Assembly (NCBI GenBank): GCA_022419385.1
Contig: JAJUBI010000005.1
Coordinates: forward strand, 3,968,001 to 4,032,000
Length of the DNA stretch: 64,000 nt
Source of the DNA: Paraconiothyrium sp. Pb-2020
Lineage: Eukaryota; Ascomycota; Dothideomycetes; Pleosporales; Didymosphaeriaceae
Direction of reading: 5' to 3'
This document shows, piece by piece, positions 45,459 to 57,079 of this stretch (positions within the stretch are counted from its first letter, which is position 1; each line of letters begins with the position of its first letter). Below the pieces are notes generated by a model. It saw only the letters and a list, made by a program, of their open reading frames with translations, was not told the DNA's origin and ran no database searches. The position numbers were made by a program, and so were the translations under genes.

Positions 45459-47316
45459 ATGCAGTCACCCGAAGAAACTACCATGGCTTCGCCCACCGCT
45501 TCCGTCGCAACCCCCACACACGGCTCTGCACCGCGCAGACCGCCGCGAAAGAGCACCCTTACCCAGCAGCAGAAGAACCAGAAGCGCCAGAGGGCGACGC
45601 AGGACCAGCTGGTGACGCTCGAGGTTGAATTCAACAAGAACCCCACTCCCACAGCTGCAACAAGGGAAAGAATAGCCCAAGAAATCAACATGACGGAGCG
45701 CTCCGTGCAGATCTGGTTCCAGAACAGGTACGATGAAAACGGCTGCAGGACGTCAGTTTCTTTGACAGCCCACTAACTCGTTCCAGGCGTGCCAAAATAA
45801 AGAACATTGCGAAAAAGAGCATTGAGGATGGAGGCGACTGCAATGACATTCCGGAGTCAATGCGTCGGTATCTGGCCCTCCAGGCCATGGAGTCGGGCAA
45901 GTCCATTGGGACGAGCTTTCTGGGCCGTGCTGGTGGATCAATGACCGCGTATGGCAGCGGCATGTTGCTCAATACGGATACGAGCTCTTCCAAAGTTGGT
46001 GAGTTGCAACCCCGAATGAAACAATTTGAATCACAAAGAGTCGCAGCTAACCTGTCTCAGTCATCCACCATTTCGCGTGCCGCTCTTTGAGCATTGGCTC
46101 ATGGCGCCGTGTAGGCCAGAGTGCCATGGACCTTGTGATCTTCTACTCGCCTGAGAAGTGCTGCGTTACCTACTACATCAACAATGACTCAGCGGGCTAT
46201 AAGATCGAATACCCCTTCTCGTACATCAAGAACATCACGTTGGAGAATGGGGACATGAATGGTAACGCTGAAGGTGCCTCACAGCGACCGGGAGGTCTCA
46301 TCGTCGAATTGAATCGTCCTCCGAATTTCTTCATGGACTCATCTGGGTCTGGAGGCTTCTTCCAGTGTGGTGACTTCACAGAAGAACAACAAGCGTCGAC
46401 CATTATGGTGCATCACCTGGGCGGTCACCCCAAGGTCCTGAGCGGACAGCTTGCGAAGTTGGTCTCATTGGAGTCCTTCCAGAACCGACACAACATCTAT
46501 GACCACAATGCTCTCGCCGTATCTGCACCCGTCTCACCGATCAATCACCGCCCTGCTTCGCAGCCCAACCACATGCAACATCCTCACCTGGGACACGGGT
46601 TCCATGATTCACCCTTTGCGCCTGGTGGCTTCCAGGCGCGTGGTCACAAGCGCCAGCGTAGTCGCTCCGTGCCTGTTGCGGTTGACTTCTCGCTTCTGCG
46701 CAACCCGATGCCTTCTTTCTTAATCCAGCCGGAGCACTCGCCATATACACCTAATCCAGAGATCTTCGCGCCTGTACCTCAGAGCGCATCAGGGCCGATA
46801 GGACCTAATCTAAGCATTGATACCTCTGCTGGATACGGAATGGAGTACCGTCAATACCCTATGTCTGCTACCACCGCCAATTCTCCATCGGAGTTCGGCA
46901 CACCGGCCTTCTTCACCTCGGGTCCTCGGTCGGAGAACGTACCTGCATCGACATTCGGTCAGCAATACAACATTCCCCCCTACCTGCACACTCCGATGGG
47001 CCCGCCTCCCCACTCGGCTGCCTCCACATCTCCCATGCCGACGATGGCTCACCAGGATCCTATCATTGCCAATCAGTCTCCGCCGCTGAGCTCGTTTGGT
47101 CGCTCTAGCTCAGCAGACGTATACCCGATGCATCACGAGAACGGCATGTCCGAGGAAGCTCTTCAAATGACGGACATGTACGCGAAGCAATCACTGAACC
47201 TTCCATTCCGATCTCCGTTACTGGAAGAGCACAGCGACGACTTCGACATGCAAAATCTGGTTTCTTTCGGCACGATAGATCCGGCTAGCTTATCGCCCGA
47301 GAATCACCACATGTAA
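45459..47316 (+). CDS. Homeobox transcription factor, fungal PAH1/PHO2-like
   Basis: Three exons (45459-45727, 45787-45998, 46061-47316) with introns of 59 and 62 bp encode 578 residues. The homeodomain spans about residues 38-97. Recognition helix RSVQIWFQNRRAKIK is split by the first intron between QN-AG and G, so the splice restores the invariant WFQNRR. A conserved C-terminal regulatory region follows (SLSIGSWRRVGQ, DLVIFYSPEKCC, YKIEYPFSYIKNITLE), as in fungal homeobox proteins such as Podospora PAH1 and Magnaporthe HOX1-type factors. The rest is Pro/Ser/His-rich and disordered. It likely controls hyphal growth or conidiation, by analogy only. A second ATG is eight codons downstream. Confidence 0.9.
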
Positions 47317-50135
47317 TGAGCGCTGCATGTTTCTCATCGTCCATTATCATCATACCCAGCAGTTGTCAGCTTAAGCAAGCTTTGCTTAGCGAGCACATCG
47401 CAACCTCGAAATAGGTGAAGCGACTGCCGCCCTGGCCTGCGTTGCGCCTGCCATACGTAATACAGCATGCCCATCGTTTACATAATGCGGCTCTCTCAGT
47501 CCGAAATATTGCATCCTCAACCATCGGCTTCTTTTTATCCGGCTTTTAGCCTTTTCTTCGTGCTTCCACAGCACTCCATTTTCTCGACTTTTCACTGCGT
47601 AACGCAAATCAAACGACCATCTTATCGGAGAGGGTTCTTTCCACGGCGTTGCAAGGTTGGGAAGCAAAGGGGACCTATTCATACAAAACAGCGGACTGGT
47701 AGAACCTGCGCTACTACCTCGAAAGAGGAAGCGCGACTTGTGGGGAGGTTCTGAAGCTGAGCTGTTCGGTTGTCGTGTGGCACAACGTGTTTGTTGTTTT
47801 CCTGTGTTTATTTTGTTGGCGATTGGTATGTCGGAAGTCTTCTCTACTGCTACAGTACTGCTATGTCTGCTGGTTTTCTTCTCTTTTCATTTGTTACTTT
47901 TGCAAGGGGAGAGGATAGGATAAGAATCCGAACATTGAAATTTTCTGTGAAACACGGATGAAAGGACCGCGGGGCGGAACTGGACAATCTTCCATAGGGT
48001 TATTAGGTCAGCATCCCGTTGCCTCAGATCGGATAAGGAAACATGAACCATTTTCAACTTCATTTGCTGTGTCCCTGGCGTGCGTATCTGTGGTGTCTTG
48101 GATGTTGTTCTTAAAGACTTTTTATCAATCAGACTAATGCAGGGGATCCCGTCACTAGCAGCACAAGTGCATTAATAGGGGTCCAGGCCAATCGTGAATA
48201 GGTGAGTGTAGTGTTGAGGATGCTTGACATATACATGAGTGTATCTTGCGAAGCAAACCGACGTGGGCGCTACGCGTCTAGAAACAGGAGTAATTTTCTG
48301 GAGTATTCGTGGGTAAAGACAAGCGCCTCACCGATGGCTCAGAGGTTACGCCGGGCTGAGGAATTAGAAGACCTAAATCAATACTACAAGAGGCCTGAGA
48401 CGCTACAAGATGAATATCAATGAGGTATTGGGTACAGATGTTGAATGAAACGAAGTGTCGAATTGCGTGCAGTATCCGTCAAGCAAGAAAGGCCTTACGA
48501 TTTCAGTTGAGTATTGTGTGACGATGCGGGGAATGAGGAGTCGAAAATGGAACGAAACCAGCAATGACCACCTTTCTACCGTGTCAAAGACATCATGCAA
48601 CATGGTGAGAGCTTCGGGGACGGGTATTCACGAATAGAAAACATGAGTGATTAGCTAAAATGGGCAGGCAATCGCTGACAGACGCCGATTGTTGGGATGT
48701 GCCGGCCGCAGCCCTACACCATGACTGTGTGGTCATGGTCGACTATCTCATCATCAAGATACTGGGCGTAAATGCCGTCGGCTCAACAAAGTCCTGGAAT
48801 TGAAATCGAGCTCTCGAGTAGGGAATTAAACGTTGAAGTTAGAAGAACATGCTTAGTCAAGCCAGTTGATGGCCAATGCATAGTTGACTCGCGCCGAACG
48901 GCCGATTTCAAGAGATCTGCCGATCGTTAGACATGATCATGTCGTGCACAAGACTGCTCGTAGGGTTTTCCCGGGCACTGTTGCTAAAGTCGAATCATAA
49001 TCCACCCGCCGTATGTGGGCTGGCAGGGAACATGTTGATGAAGCCATGACGAGATGATGTCAATGGCCATTTTTCCACGTGCTTCTTAGGCGTCGAACCG
49101 TCATCAAGGCCTACTTTAGGTCGTTGAAGGGGACGCGACGGTGGCCGGGCCGGCCATGGGAGCTAACGGTCAGAGTGGGAACAGCCTTGAGCCGGGCGTT
49201 AGTCATCCAGGTCTTGGCACAAGGCTCCAAGCAAGGGGGATCTCTAGGGCTGATGGAGCTCTGAGCGCGCATGGTATTGTGCGTTCTTTTCTTCCGACGC
49301 ATCCGGGGGCTCGGGCGTTGGTGAGCTGCGAGTTGCGGCGCGAAAGGAGGACAATGGTGCTCGCGTGCAGCTGGGAGGCATCGGCGTGTCACAGTGTCAG
49401 ATGGAGGCTCAATGCGGCCAGGCGCAAGTGGGCTGACTGATGTAGAGTGCGCTGCGGGCCAGCTGAGGAAGAGCCTCAAGGATTGTTTTCTGTACCAACA
49501 GACAGATGCAATGTGATTCGGCCGAAGCCAACGATGGGCCGACCCATGGTTGCACTGCGGCTGGCTGGAGGGGCGAGAGCGAGGCCGTTGCAAGGCTCTC
49601 GGGCGCGGCTAGCGATTGTTGCCGACAAAGTCAGGCACCAGAAGCTGCCCCTGACGCTCGCTCTCGGCTGCGAGTGGCGACGGGTACATCTCATTTTACA
49701 TCCCAACCATCACAATTTTGCTCCCTAATAAGGCCTCTCCCCCTAGTTCGAGCTCGACCGCCGCCTTCTTTGTCTTCGGTGAACTCGCGCAACCTTCCAT
49801 ACGCCAATTCTTCGTTGGTGCGCGGGTAACAGTGTTTGCACAGCGACGTCAGGTGTACATTGGTCCTTGGCGAGCTGTCAGCGCGGCAAGGCGGTCAATT
49901 CTGCGCCACGAGAAACACACGTCGAATCCGGGGAGCAGCACAGTACGCGGCTCTCGCCCACACGACCGCGCAATAGCACAGATACACAGCCTTGCGAGCC
50001 CTTGTGCTGCCGGCATCCTCACCCAGTACAGTGTACGTCAATCCAGGCGCTCTTGCAGCTGCATCCGCGCCCTCCGCAGCTTCCCATCCGGCGGTCCCCG
50101 GCGTCCATCCAACGTCCAGCGGACCGTCCGCCTGC

Positions 50136-50159
50136 ATGAACACAAGAAGCACCTTATAA
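50136..50159 (+). other. Short upstream ORF in the LCB2 leader region
   Basis: An ATG followed by six codons and TAA lies about 250 bp upstream of the LCB2 start. Whether it is in the transcript depends on the start site, which is not known. Confidence 0.35.
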
Positions 50160-50251
50160 CCCCAGCAACACCGACCTCCGCGTCCTCTGTTCTCCACTTC
50201 ACTGCCGACCGGGACGCCGTGCCGCTCTGCTTGCGCTCCTGCTAATCTTCC

Positions 50252-50293
50252 ATGCAGCACCGCTCAATTGCTCCACCGCAACCCGCTCCCTGA
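50252..50293 (+). other. Short upstream ORF in the LCB2 leader region
   Basis: An ATG opens a frame of 13 codons ending in TGA, 112 bp before the LCB2 start codon. It could reduce or gate LCB2 translation if transcribed. Confidence 0.4.
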
Positions 50294-50405
50294 TCCTCAC
50301 CGCTTGCGTCTCGCGGAAAGGTCTTCCAAGCACCGGCTTTAGAGAGACCACCTGCACGAGCACCAATTCCTCGTAGCCGCTCAACGCTGTTGCACGTCGT
50401 CTGCC

Positions 50406-52412
50406 ATGCCTACTCGAAACATTAATCCGTTTGCGACCGTATCCCCATCCCCGTCCTCTACCCCTTCTCTCGACGCCTTGAACGAGAAGAAGGAGCAGCC
50501 GCGGCGCTCATCCTTCACCAAAGGCAACAAGTTCACGTCGCTGTTCGGCGGCAACACGCCTAGGACACGTAGTGAGGCTACTGCTCTGCGTGACGCCCTG
50601 GTTGCGCAGCAGCAAGCCCTCTTGGACAATCCATCGCCCCAGCAACAGATCAACACCGCCTCAATCTCTCTCCCGACTATCAATCTCACCACGGCAACGG
50701 CCGAGAAGATGTCAGCCGAACCTAAGACCCTGTTCAACCCCGAAGAAGCCCGGCGGAAAGCAAGAGCCGATGCTCAGTTCGGACCCATTGGATCGCAGAA
50801 GCACCGATACACCAGCACATTCGAGGGAGAATTCGGAGACCCTATAGAAGACGAACCACCATATTATTTTCTGCTCACCACCTATATCAGCTACCTAATC
50901 TTAATTGTGTTTGGACATGTACGCGACTTCTTTGGCAAGCGCTTCAGGGCTGCACACTACAGCCATTTGGCAGAGAGAGATGGATATGCGCCGTTGAACA
51001 GCGATTTCGACAACTTCTACACCCGCCGATTGAAGATGAGGATCAACGACTGCTTCTCACGACCGACCACTGGCGTTCCGGGCCGATTTATTACCCTGCT
51101 CGACCGCAAGTCGGACGACGGCAACAACACCTTCAAGCTCCTTGGTACAACAACCGAGACTCTGAACATGAGCTCGTACAACTACCTTGGTTTTGCACAA
51201 TCTGAGGGACCTTGCGCCGATGCTGCAGAGCAGGCAGTCCGCAAGTATGGTGTCACCATGGCCAGTTCCCGCACCGATGCTGGTACATCTGAGTTGACTG
51301 TTGAGGTCGAGGACTTGATCGCTCGCTTTGTCGGCAAGCCTGCCTCTATGGTTTTCTCTATGGGCTTCGTTACGAACGCCACCGCTTTCTCCACCATCAT
51401 TGGCAAGGGCTGCCTCATGCTTTCGGATGAGTTGAACCACTCTTCGATTCGATTTGGCGCTCGTCTTTCGGGCTCGATGATTAAGATGTTCAAGCACAAC
51501 GACATGAAGGATCTTGAGCGCTTGCTTCGGGAGGCCATCTCGCAAGGACAGCCCCGCACTCACCGTCCATGGAAGAAGATCCTAGTCACCGTTGAAGGTC
51601 TCTACTCTATGGAAGGCACCATGTGCAATCTTCCCGCGCTTATCGAACTGAAGAAGAAGTACAAGTTCAACCTCTTCGTCGACGAGGCGCACTCCGTTGG
51701 TGCTGTTGGCCCCCGCGGACGTGGTGTCTGTGATTACTTCGGCATTGATCCCTCCGAGGTCGATATACTTATGGGAACTCTGACCAAGTCATTTGGTGCC
51801 AACGGAGGTTACCTTGCAGCTGACAAGGCAATCATAGATAAGCTGAGAACCCAGAATGCCGCTATGATGTTTGCCGAATCACCAACTCCTCCCGTTCTTG
51901 TTCAGATTGCTTCTTCTCTCCGCATCATCAGCGGCGAACTGGTTCCCGGACAAGGTCAGGAGCGTCTGCAGCGTCTTTGCTTCAACTCACGGTACCTGCG
52001 TCTTGGTCTCAAGCGACTAGGCTACATTGTTTACGGTCACGACGATTCGCCTATCATTCCTGTCATGCTCTACAACCCCGCCAAGATGCCTGCTTTCTCC
52101 CACGAGATGCTCAAGCGCAAAATCTCCGTCGTCGTCGTCGGATATCCAGCAACACCTCTTGTTTCGTCGAGAGCCCGCTTCTGCATATCTGCAGCCCACA
52201 CCAAAGACGATTTGGACCGCATGCTCGCTGCCTGCGACGAGGTGGGTGACCTATTGCAGCTGAAGTTCAGCAGCGGTGTCGCTGGCGGTGCCGACCCGGA
52301 GGAGCAGATTGCGCAAGAGAAGGACGGACTTAGCATTGTCAAGCCTCCCAGGTGGAGACTGGCCGACATTGTTAGGCGTGGAGTGGAGGACGTTCAGATG
52401 GCACTCCAATAG
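50406..52412 (+). CDS. LCB2: Serine palmitoyltransferase subunit LCB2
   Basis: One continuous frame encodes 668 residues. The N-terminal ~120 residues are Ser/Thr/Pro-rich and disordered, then comes a membrane segment (YFLLTTYISYLILIVFGHV). The PLP fold shows DEAHSVGAVGPRGRG, the glycine-rich contact ASSRTDAGTSELTVEVE, and the lysine motif GTLTKSFGANGG with the Schiff-base Lys at residue 461. With LCB1 it condenses serine and palmitoyl-CoA to 3-ketosphinganine at the ER membrane, the first step of sphingolipid synthesis. All catalytic features are present. The N-terminal extension looks longer than in yeast and might be regulatory. The ATG at 50406 follows a GCC; two short upstream ORFs precede it. 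Confidence 0.96.
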   Translation: MPTRNINPFATVSPSPSSTPSLDALNEKKEQPRRSSFTKGNKFTSLFGGNTPRTRSEATALRDALVAQQQALLDNPSPQQQINTASISLPTINLTTATAEKMSAEPKTLFNPEEARRKARADAQFGPIGSQKHRYTSTFEGEFGDPIEDEPPYYFLLTTYISYLILIVFGHVRDFFGKRFRAAHYSHLAERDGYAPLNSDFDNFYTRRLKMRINDCFSRPTTGVPGRFITLLDRKSDDGNNTFKLLGTTTETLNMSSYNYLGFAQSEGPCADAAEQAVRKYGVTMASSRTDAGTSELTVEVEDLIARFVGKPASMVFSMGFVTNATAFSTIIGKGCLMLSDELNHSSIRFGARLSGSMIKMFKHNDMKDLERLLREAISQGQPRTHRPWKKILVTVEGLYSMEGTMCNLPALIELKKKYKFNLFVDEAHSVGAVGPRGRGVCDYFGIDPSEVDILMGTLTKSFGANGGYLAADKAIIDKLRTQNAAMMFAESPTPPVLVQIASSLRIISGELVPGQGQERLQRLCFNSRYLRLGLKRLGYIVYGHDDSPIIPVMLYNPAKMPAFSHEMLKRKISVVVVGYPATPLVSSRARFCISAAHTKDDLDRMLAACDEVGDLLQLKFSSGVAGGADPEEQIAQEKDGLSIVKPPRWRLADIVRRGVEDVQMALQ

Positions 52413-53297
52413 CCGCATCGATGCGGCTAGGCTAGCACGTGACGGGGCAACGCCGGAAGCAGGGCCAAAGGGCGCACTCCAACATCCGCACAAGTGAGGC
52501 GGAAGTGTCCTTGTCAGCTCGTGTTTGCAGATCCTTCCGAGTGCGCGATTTACACAAATGGCGCGGAACGGCGGGAGTGAGGACAGCACACGAAGTTCGG
52601 GTATGGGACAGGTTCTCAGTCTCAGCCTCGTCGTCCCGACCTGAGACATTTGCCCTTGCCCGCTGCCTTGTTTTCTCCCCGGTCCAGCCTCCACTGCCTT
52701 TCTCTTCCTGCATGCGTGGCGCCGTCTGCTTTTGGGAATTCTGTCCGGCGTAGTTCTGGGTTTACTTTACTAGGGAGACATGAGCATCATTCTTGTACGA
52801 TATCCTTCATACCCTCGCTGTCTTATATTACACATTTTATATTCGACTTCTTCTTGTCATATCGTTTAGGACCCTTTTTCCTTTTTGGGAAAAAGTTTGA
52901 AGGGAGGGATGGGGTGCGGATTGGTGAATGTGGCCTGTGCAATTGAGCGCGGTGCATTTGTTGAGTGGTTGGCTTTTTGTTGTTGCATGATGTCCAAGAG
53001 ATGCGTGTAATGGTAATGTCTGTGGTGTGGAGAGTGATATTGGGCGAGAGGTGTATATAGGTGGATATGTTGTGTTGCGGGAAGGGGGAAGGGGTAGGTA
53101 GTGTAGATGGCGAGGAAATGAATGAAATGGTGAAGCAATTGGCGTGCATTGTGTCTGTCTGTCTTGTGAGGTGCAGTGTGGTTCCACTTGGGTGCTGCTC
53201 GTAAGCTCATTGATGTGGGGTTGAAGCTAATATTCTAATTTACATAGCAAAGGAGAAGGATGACAGGTAGAGATAATCTAGATATTGGGTTTCGTGT
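52413..53297. other. Convergent intergenic region, no gene recognised
   Basis: The 885 bp between LCB2 and the zinc-finger gene contains overlapping minus-strand frames at 52823-53210 that are low in complexity (Thr/His/Pro-rich) and lack features. I do not call them. Confidence 0.5.
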
Positions 53298-55768
53298 TCA
53301 TGCTAACCCTACGCCGTCCCAATCGAATGCTTCAACATCCGCAGTTCTTGCGCGCTTGTCAATTAGACTAATCTCATCCATTGAGCACGGCTCTTTACGT
53401 TTTGAGGTTGGGTTCGGCGCAAAGAGATGATCGGAAGCTAGTGCCTCCTGTCCGAGTCCGAGTCCGAGTCCGAGTCCGAGTCCCGAGTAGCCATTGATCT
53501 GCTGCTCTGGAATCCACGCGCTCATAGATGCAGCGCCGAAGGGGTTAGACGTGAGGCTGAAGTCGGGTGTGAGGTTGAAAAAGTCGAGTTCAGCAGGTGC
53601 GGTGGGGAGCGGAGTTGAGTTCCATTGGGGTGGGAAGGAGGTGCTTGATTGGAAGGCGGAAGTGGGTAGCAATGCGGTGGGTTGGAAGTCAGCAGTGGAC
53701 GCATCAGGGACCCCGGAGAAAGACATGTTCGTCAGATCGGGAAAGAAAGCTTGATTTGTTGGGGATCGTTGCGCAAGACCAGACTGGTCGTACATGAGGG
53801 ACCCTGGGTTATGTGTGCCTGAAGGCATCGTCATCGTATTGAAGGTATCATGTGTTGAGGGTGGCCAGGATGGTTGGTGTGCTCCCGTTGGAGGAGCTGG
53901 GAAAGTGTCGAGCGTGTTCGGCTGAGTGGGAATGGGCGAATCCTGAGACGAAGAGAACGCGTTCGAGAAGTCGAGCGGTTGTTGGCCGAGCGGATTGGTC
54001 TGGTGGTTTTCTGAGGTGTTGGCAAAATCGAAATCCGGACCTGTAGGGAGACTTTGTGCAGGCGCAGTGAAACTCTCTAAGTCTAGCGCAGTTGCGTTGA
54101 GATTGAATTCGGGGAGTACTGACAGGGGCTGATCGGATGCAAGCCAGTCTTCAGCCGCATGTTGGCCGTGGCAGTCTGTAGGCTGGTTGACACCTGGCAG
54201 TATGGCATCGAGATCGTGCCTTGGTGCCGCAGGAGCCTGACTTTCGTGTCGAGCTTTGCAAGTCTTCTCATGTGCATCACGATTATCGCTCCGACTATGC
54301 TCACTCAAACAATACTTGCAGGGGAACTCCACTCTCTCGATCTGTTCTTGAGCATGGCGCGTTGTTATGTGGCGCTTCATGTTTGTACTCGAGAGTCTCT
54401 CGCCGCATACGCAGCATGGACGAGGGGCTTTCGGATTGAAGCCATCGCTAAAAGGGATGCTTTCGATGGTGCGTGTGGGTAATCCAATGTAACAGGCTAT
54501 GAGAATGCAGTTGCGTTTGTGGGTGCTCGAGAGGTCGGTGCCATGGCAAGGTATCTTTTGCAGGAGTATTGTGAATTTGGTGTACGCTTGTGAGTGGAAG
54601 AGATCTACAACACATCAGAAACGATTCAGTCATCAGGGATTCACACTCACACATCATGACAGCTATCACTACGCAGAAAATAACCGTTGCAGCTAGCAGT
54701 ATGACCAGGTAGTCATGTGGGGTCCAATTCCCGGTGTAGATTTCTGATCGGTGACTGGACGCATCCTCGTTTGAATTTAGTCCATGGTCATACCGAGGGC
54801 TTGGAGGAGTGTTAGGCCTATTCGCATGACCTGATTGAAACAATAGGAGTTGCTCTCTGTTGTACGCGTTAAGTGGCAGTTCTTCTATATCTAATTCGGA
54901 CAACAGCTTCTGGAACACTTCTTGGAAGTGGAAGAGGTTATCGGACTGGTAAGACTTCTTCGAGCTGTCCAATTTTCGTTTCCAAAGACGATAAACGACC
55001 TGCTCGAACAACTTCTTGTCGTTGGGAGGTACCACATCTTTCCAGCGATGCAAGTCACGCATAAACCTGATATCTATCAGTATCACGTCGGATACGGGCG
55101 GCGGTAAGTAGACTTACTCGTCTTGATTGCGAACGTAGCTGTTCGCACAATTGCTAGATCTCATCGCATCTGCAGTCATAATGCAGAGAACAACTTGTTC
55201 CACGGTTTCCGGAAGCTTGCCTCGTTGTAAATGACGCATCACACGCATCCCATCTTTCCAAGCACTTCGTGGTTCAGGCGGCAGGCGTAGTCGTGCAATG
55301 TCGCTCTTCCTTGAGTAAGGACTAGATTCGTCTTCCGGTTGCTGCTTTAATGTGGACAAGCGCTCATGGAAGTATCTTCTGAAGTCGAAAATGAGGCTCA
55401 ACCTCTTTTTCCCGGGTCTCTCATTCTCGATAGTCACGTCATCGTCCTCATAACCCCCGTCGATATATCGAGATAGTTGTAACCATATACTAAGATATAT
55501 CGAGCGATAATTCCTCTATGAGTTCTTCAAGTACTTGATATTCGAGATCGAAAATCGTCGTATCGAAGTTCGCCCACTGGCTGATCAGCATCCTGATCAT
55601 ATTGAGTTCAGCCACTGCGAACAGGTGGTTTGTAGTCGTTAACGGTAAAAGCCGCGGGAGCCCATTCGGTGCCGAGAAGTGCTCCTTGAGCTCTTGGACT
55701 TCGACTATCGCGTTCCCTGCTCTCAAGATGTCACGGGTAAGCGCGCTTATTTGGAAGCGGTTGCCCAT
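53298..55768 (-). CDS. Membrane-helix plus zinc-finger protein of unknown function
   Basis: My model joins four minus-strand exons: 55535-55768, 55118-55446, 54651-55066 and 53298-54604. Introns are 88, 51 and 46 bp, and every join keeps frame, giving 761 residues. An N-terminal helical region is followed by one membrane helix (about residues 306-329, YLVILLAATVIFCVVIAVMM). After a second hydrophobic patch (NCILIACYIGL) come a C2H2-like finger (CCVCGERLSSTNMKRHITTRH) and a C2HC-like finger (CKYCLSEHSRSDNRDAHEKTC). A disordered Ser/Pro/Gln-rich tail contains a Gly-Leu repeat. The third splice, T-GTGAGT...TGTAG, carries the helix frame into the finger frame. The 5' end is unresolved; further exons up to about 56,030 are possible. 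It could instead be two genes. No known family is recognised. Confidence 0.6.
53451..53480 (-). repeat. Hexanucleotide microsatellite in coding sequence
   Basis: Five exact copies of TCCGAG occur in a row. On the coding strand they give a Gly-Leu repeat near the C-terminus of the zinc-finger protein. Units of six bases preserve the frame when copy number changes. Confidence 0.95.
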
Positions 55769-56771
55769 GATCAACGACTGCCTGGGAGTAGCACTCTCTT
55801 ACTGCCGTCCAGTAGATATGTTGTACTCGTGGAAAATCGCAAATTACTGTCGTGGCAGCGCTGTATCCAGGTCATTACAAGCTCCACGGCTCGTAGCTAT
55901 CATGGCTCAGGAGGGGCTAGCTTACCAGGATAGTTTTTGTGCTGGAACAATTGATGCAATTACTGATGTACAGCGTACTTAGGAAGGTACGACGCGGTAG
56001 GGAATATGAAGGGTGCTATCCATGATTCGCGAACTTGGCAGAAAAAAAGTCATATAAGAAGTTATGCGACTTCGCAGGCGCAGATTACACTTGCTGGAGA
56101 ATGCGACATCAAAATGGGAGAGTGAGGAAGGTATTTAGCTTTGCAACTGCGCTTCGTTGTGCATATACGCCTCGTACTTGAAGTTCGTGGCTGAGGAAGA
56201 ACTGACAGGGAAAGAGATGGGCTGAACCAGTCAGTCCAATGAACGGTGTACAACGCACCCGCCATTCAGCCTCGCAGCAAGCGAGACCATAAACATGGGA
56301 TTTCAGTCGCAGGCGCTCTTGTTAGGGTCAGGAAGAACTACAAGGATAATTGAATTAGCCACACGTAACACCTGATCAAGTATAGGTGTAGGTTGCTTCT
56401 ACTCGCAAAGACCTGAAGTCGACCCAAGAGTGGTCACTTGCCTACGGGATTGCACTGGCGTTTCTCAATCGAATGGGTACATCTTCCTGACTTATCCAGC
56501 TCGTCATCCCGAGGTGTGAGCGTCGGAAATGCGACCGGGTAGCTAAATGCAGTAGCAAAGGAAGATGTACTCGATTCTTCCTGATGAACGGCAATCGAAT
56601 GGTGGTAGCTCTTCCTGGATTATTGTCATCAAAAGAAGGAAGATTCAGTGTCGTTTGGGTATAACATAGCATCGAAATGTATTTACTTCGTAGCAACTTC
56701 GTTCTGCAGACAGTTTGATCATACAGTGATTGTGACTGCAGGCGAGGCCGCTTCCCGCAAGTTATCGCATC
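55769..56771. other. Intergenic region, possible 5' exons of the zinc-finger gene
   Basis: An ATG at 56023 on the minus strand and a good donor after CTATCCTG near 55,930 hint at upstream exons of the zinc-finger gene, but I could not find one frame that links them. Nothing else is recognised. Confidence 0.35.
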
Positions 56772-57079
56772 ATGAGTGCACAAACCCCTGGTGAGTGTTG
56801 AGTGTCCCTGGGAGTTGTCTCAGTCTGACTGGTCCTAAAGACAACACCTCTCTCACAGCACTTTTCCTCAACGCCTCCGCAAGGAATAATGACGCAGTTC
56901 TTCCCAACGCCACCGACACTACCGCACGCATGGAGCCAGGCACAGCTAAGGCAAGTCTTTCCAATGAAGCCATCATTGCGATTGCTTTCGGCATGGCTAT
57001 CTTGGTCACGACTTGGACGGTCTACCATTTGACGAAGCGGGCTCAAGCAACGGAGAGGGTAGGGTCTGAGCTGGCCTGA
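56772..57079 (+). CDS. Small single-pass membrane protein
   Basis: A tiny first exon (56772-56790, MSAQTP) is joined to 56841-57079 by a 50 bp intron with GTGAGT donor, CTGAC branch and AAAG acceptor. The product has 85 residues. The first half is Asn/Thr-rich with possible N-glycosylation sites (NTS, NAS, NAT). One membrane helix follows (AIIAIAFGMAILVTTWTVYHL), and a short basic tail comes after it (TKRAQATER). The good splice signals and the positive-inside tail support a real gene. No family is recognised; an N-out/C-in orientation is predicted from the charges. Confidence 0.55.

Larger units (their letters stand above)
47317..50405. other. Long intergenic region with LCB2 leader
   Basis: This 3.1 kb contains no recognised gene. 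The part at 49,100-49,700 is GC-rich with chance frames on both strands. From about 49,720 to 50,405 the plus strand is pyrimidine-rich and is probably the LCB2 promoter and long 5' leader, which contains short upstream ORFs listed separately. Confidence 0.5.

Noticed and set aside
52823..53210. Three overlapping minus-strand ORFs downstream of LCB2
   Set aside because: All three frames are open at once because of skewed composition; typical of a 3' UTR, not of coding sequence.
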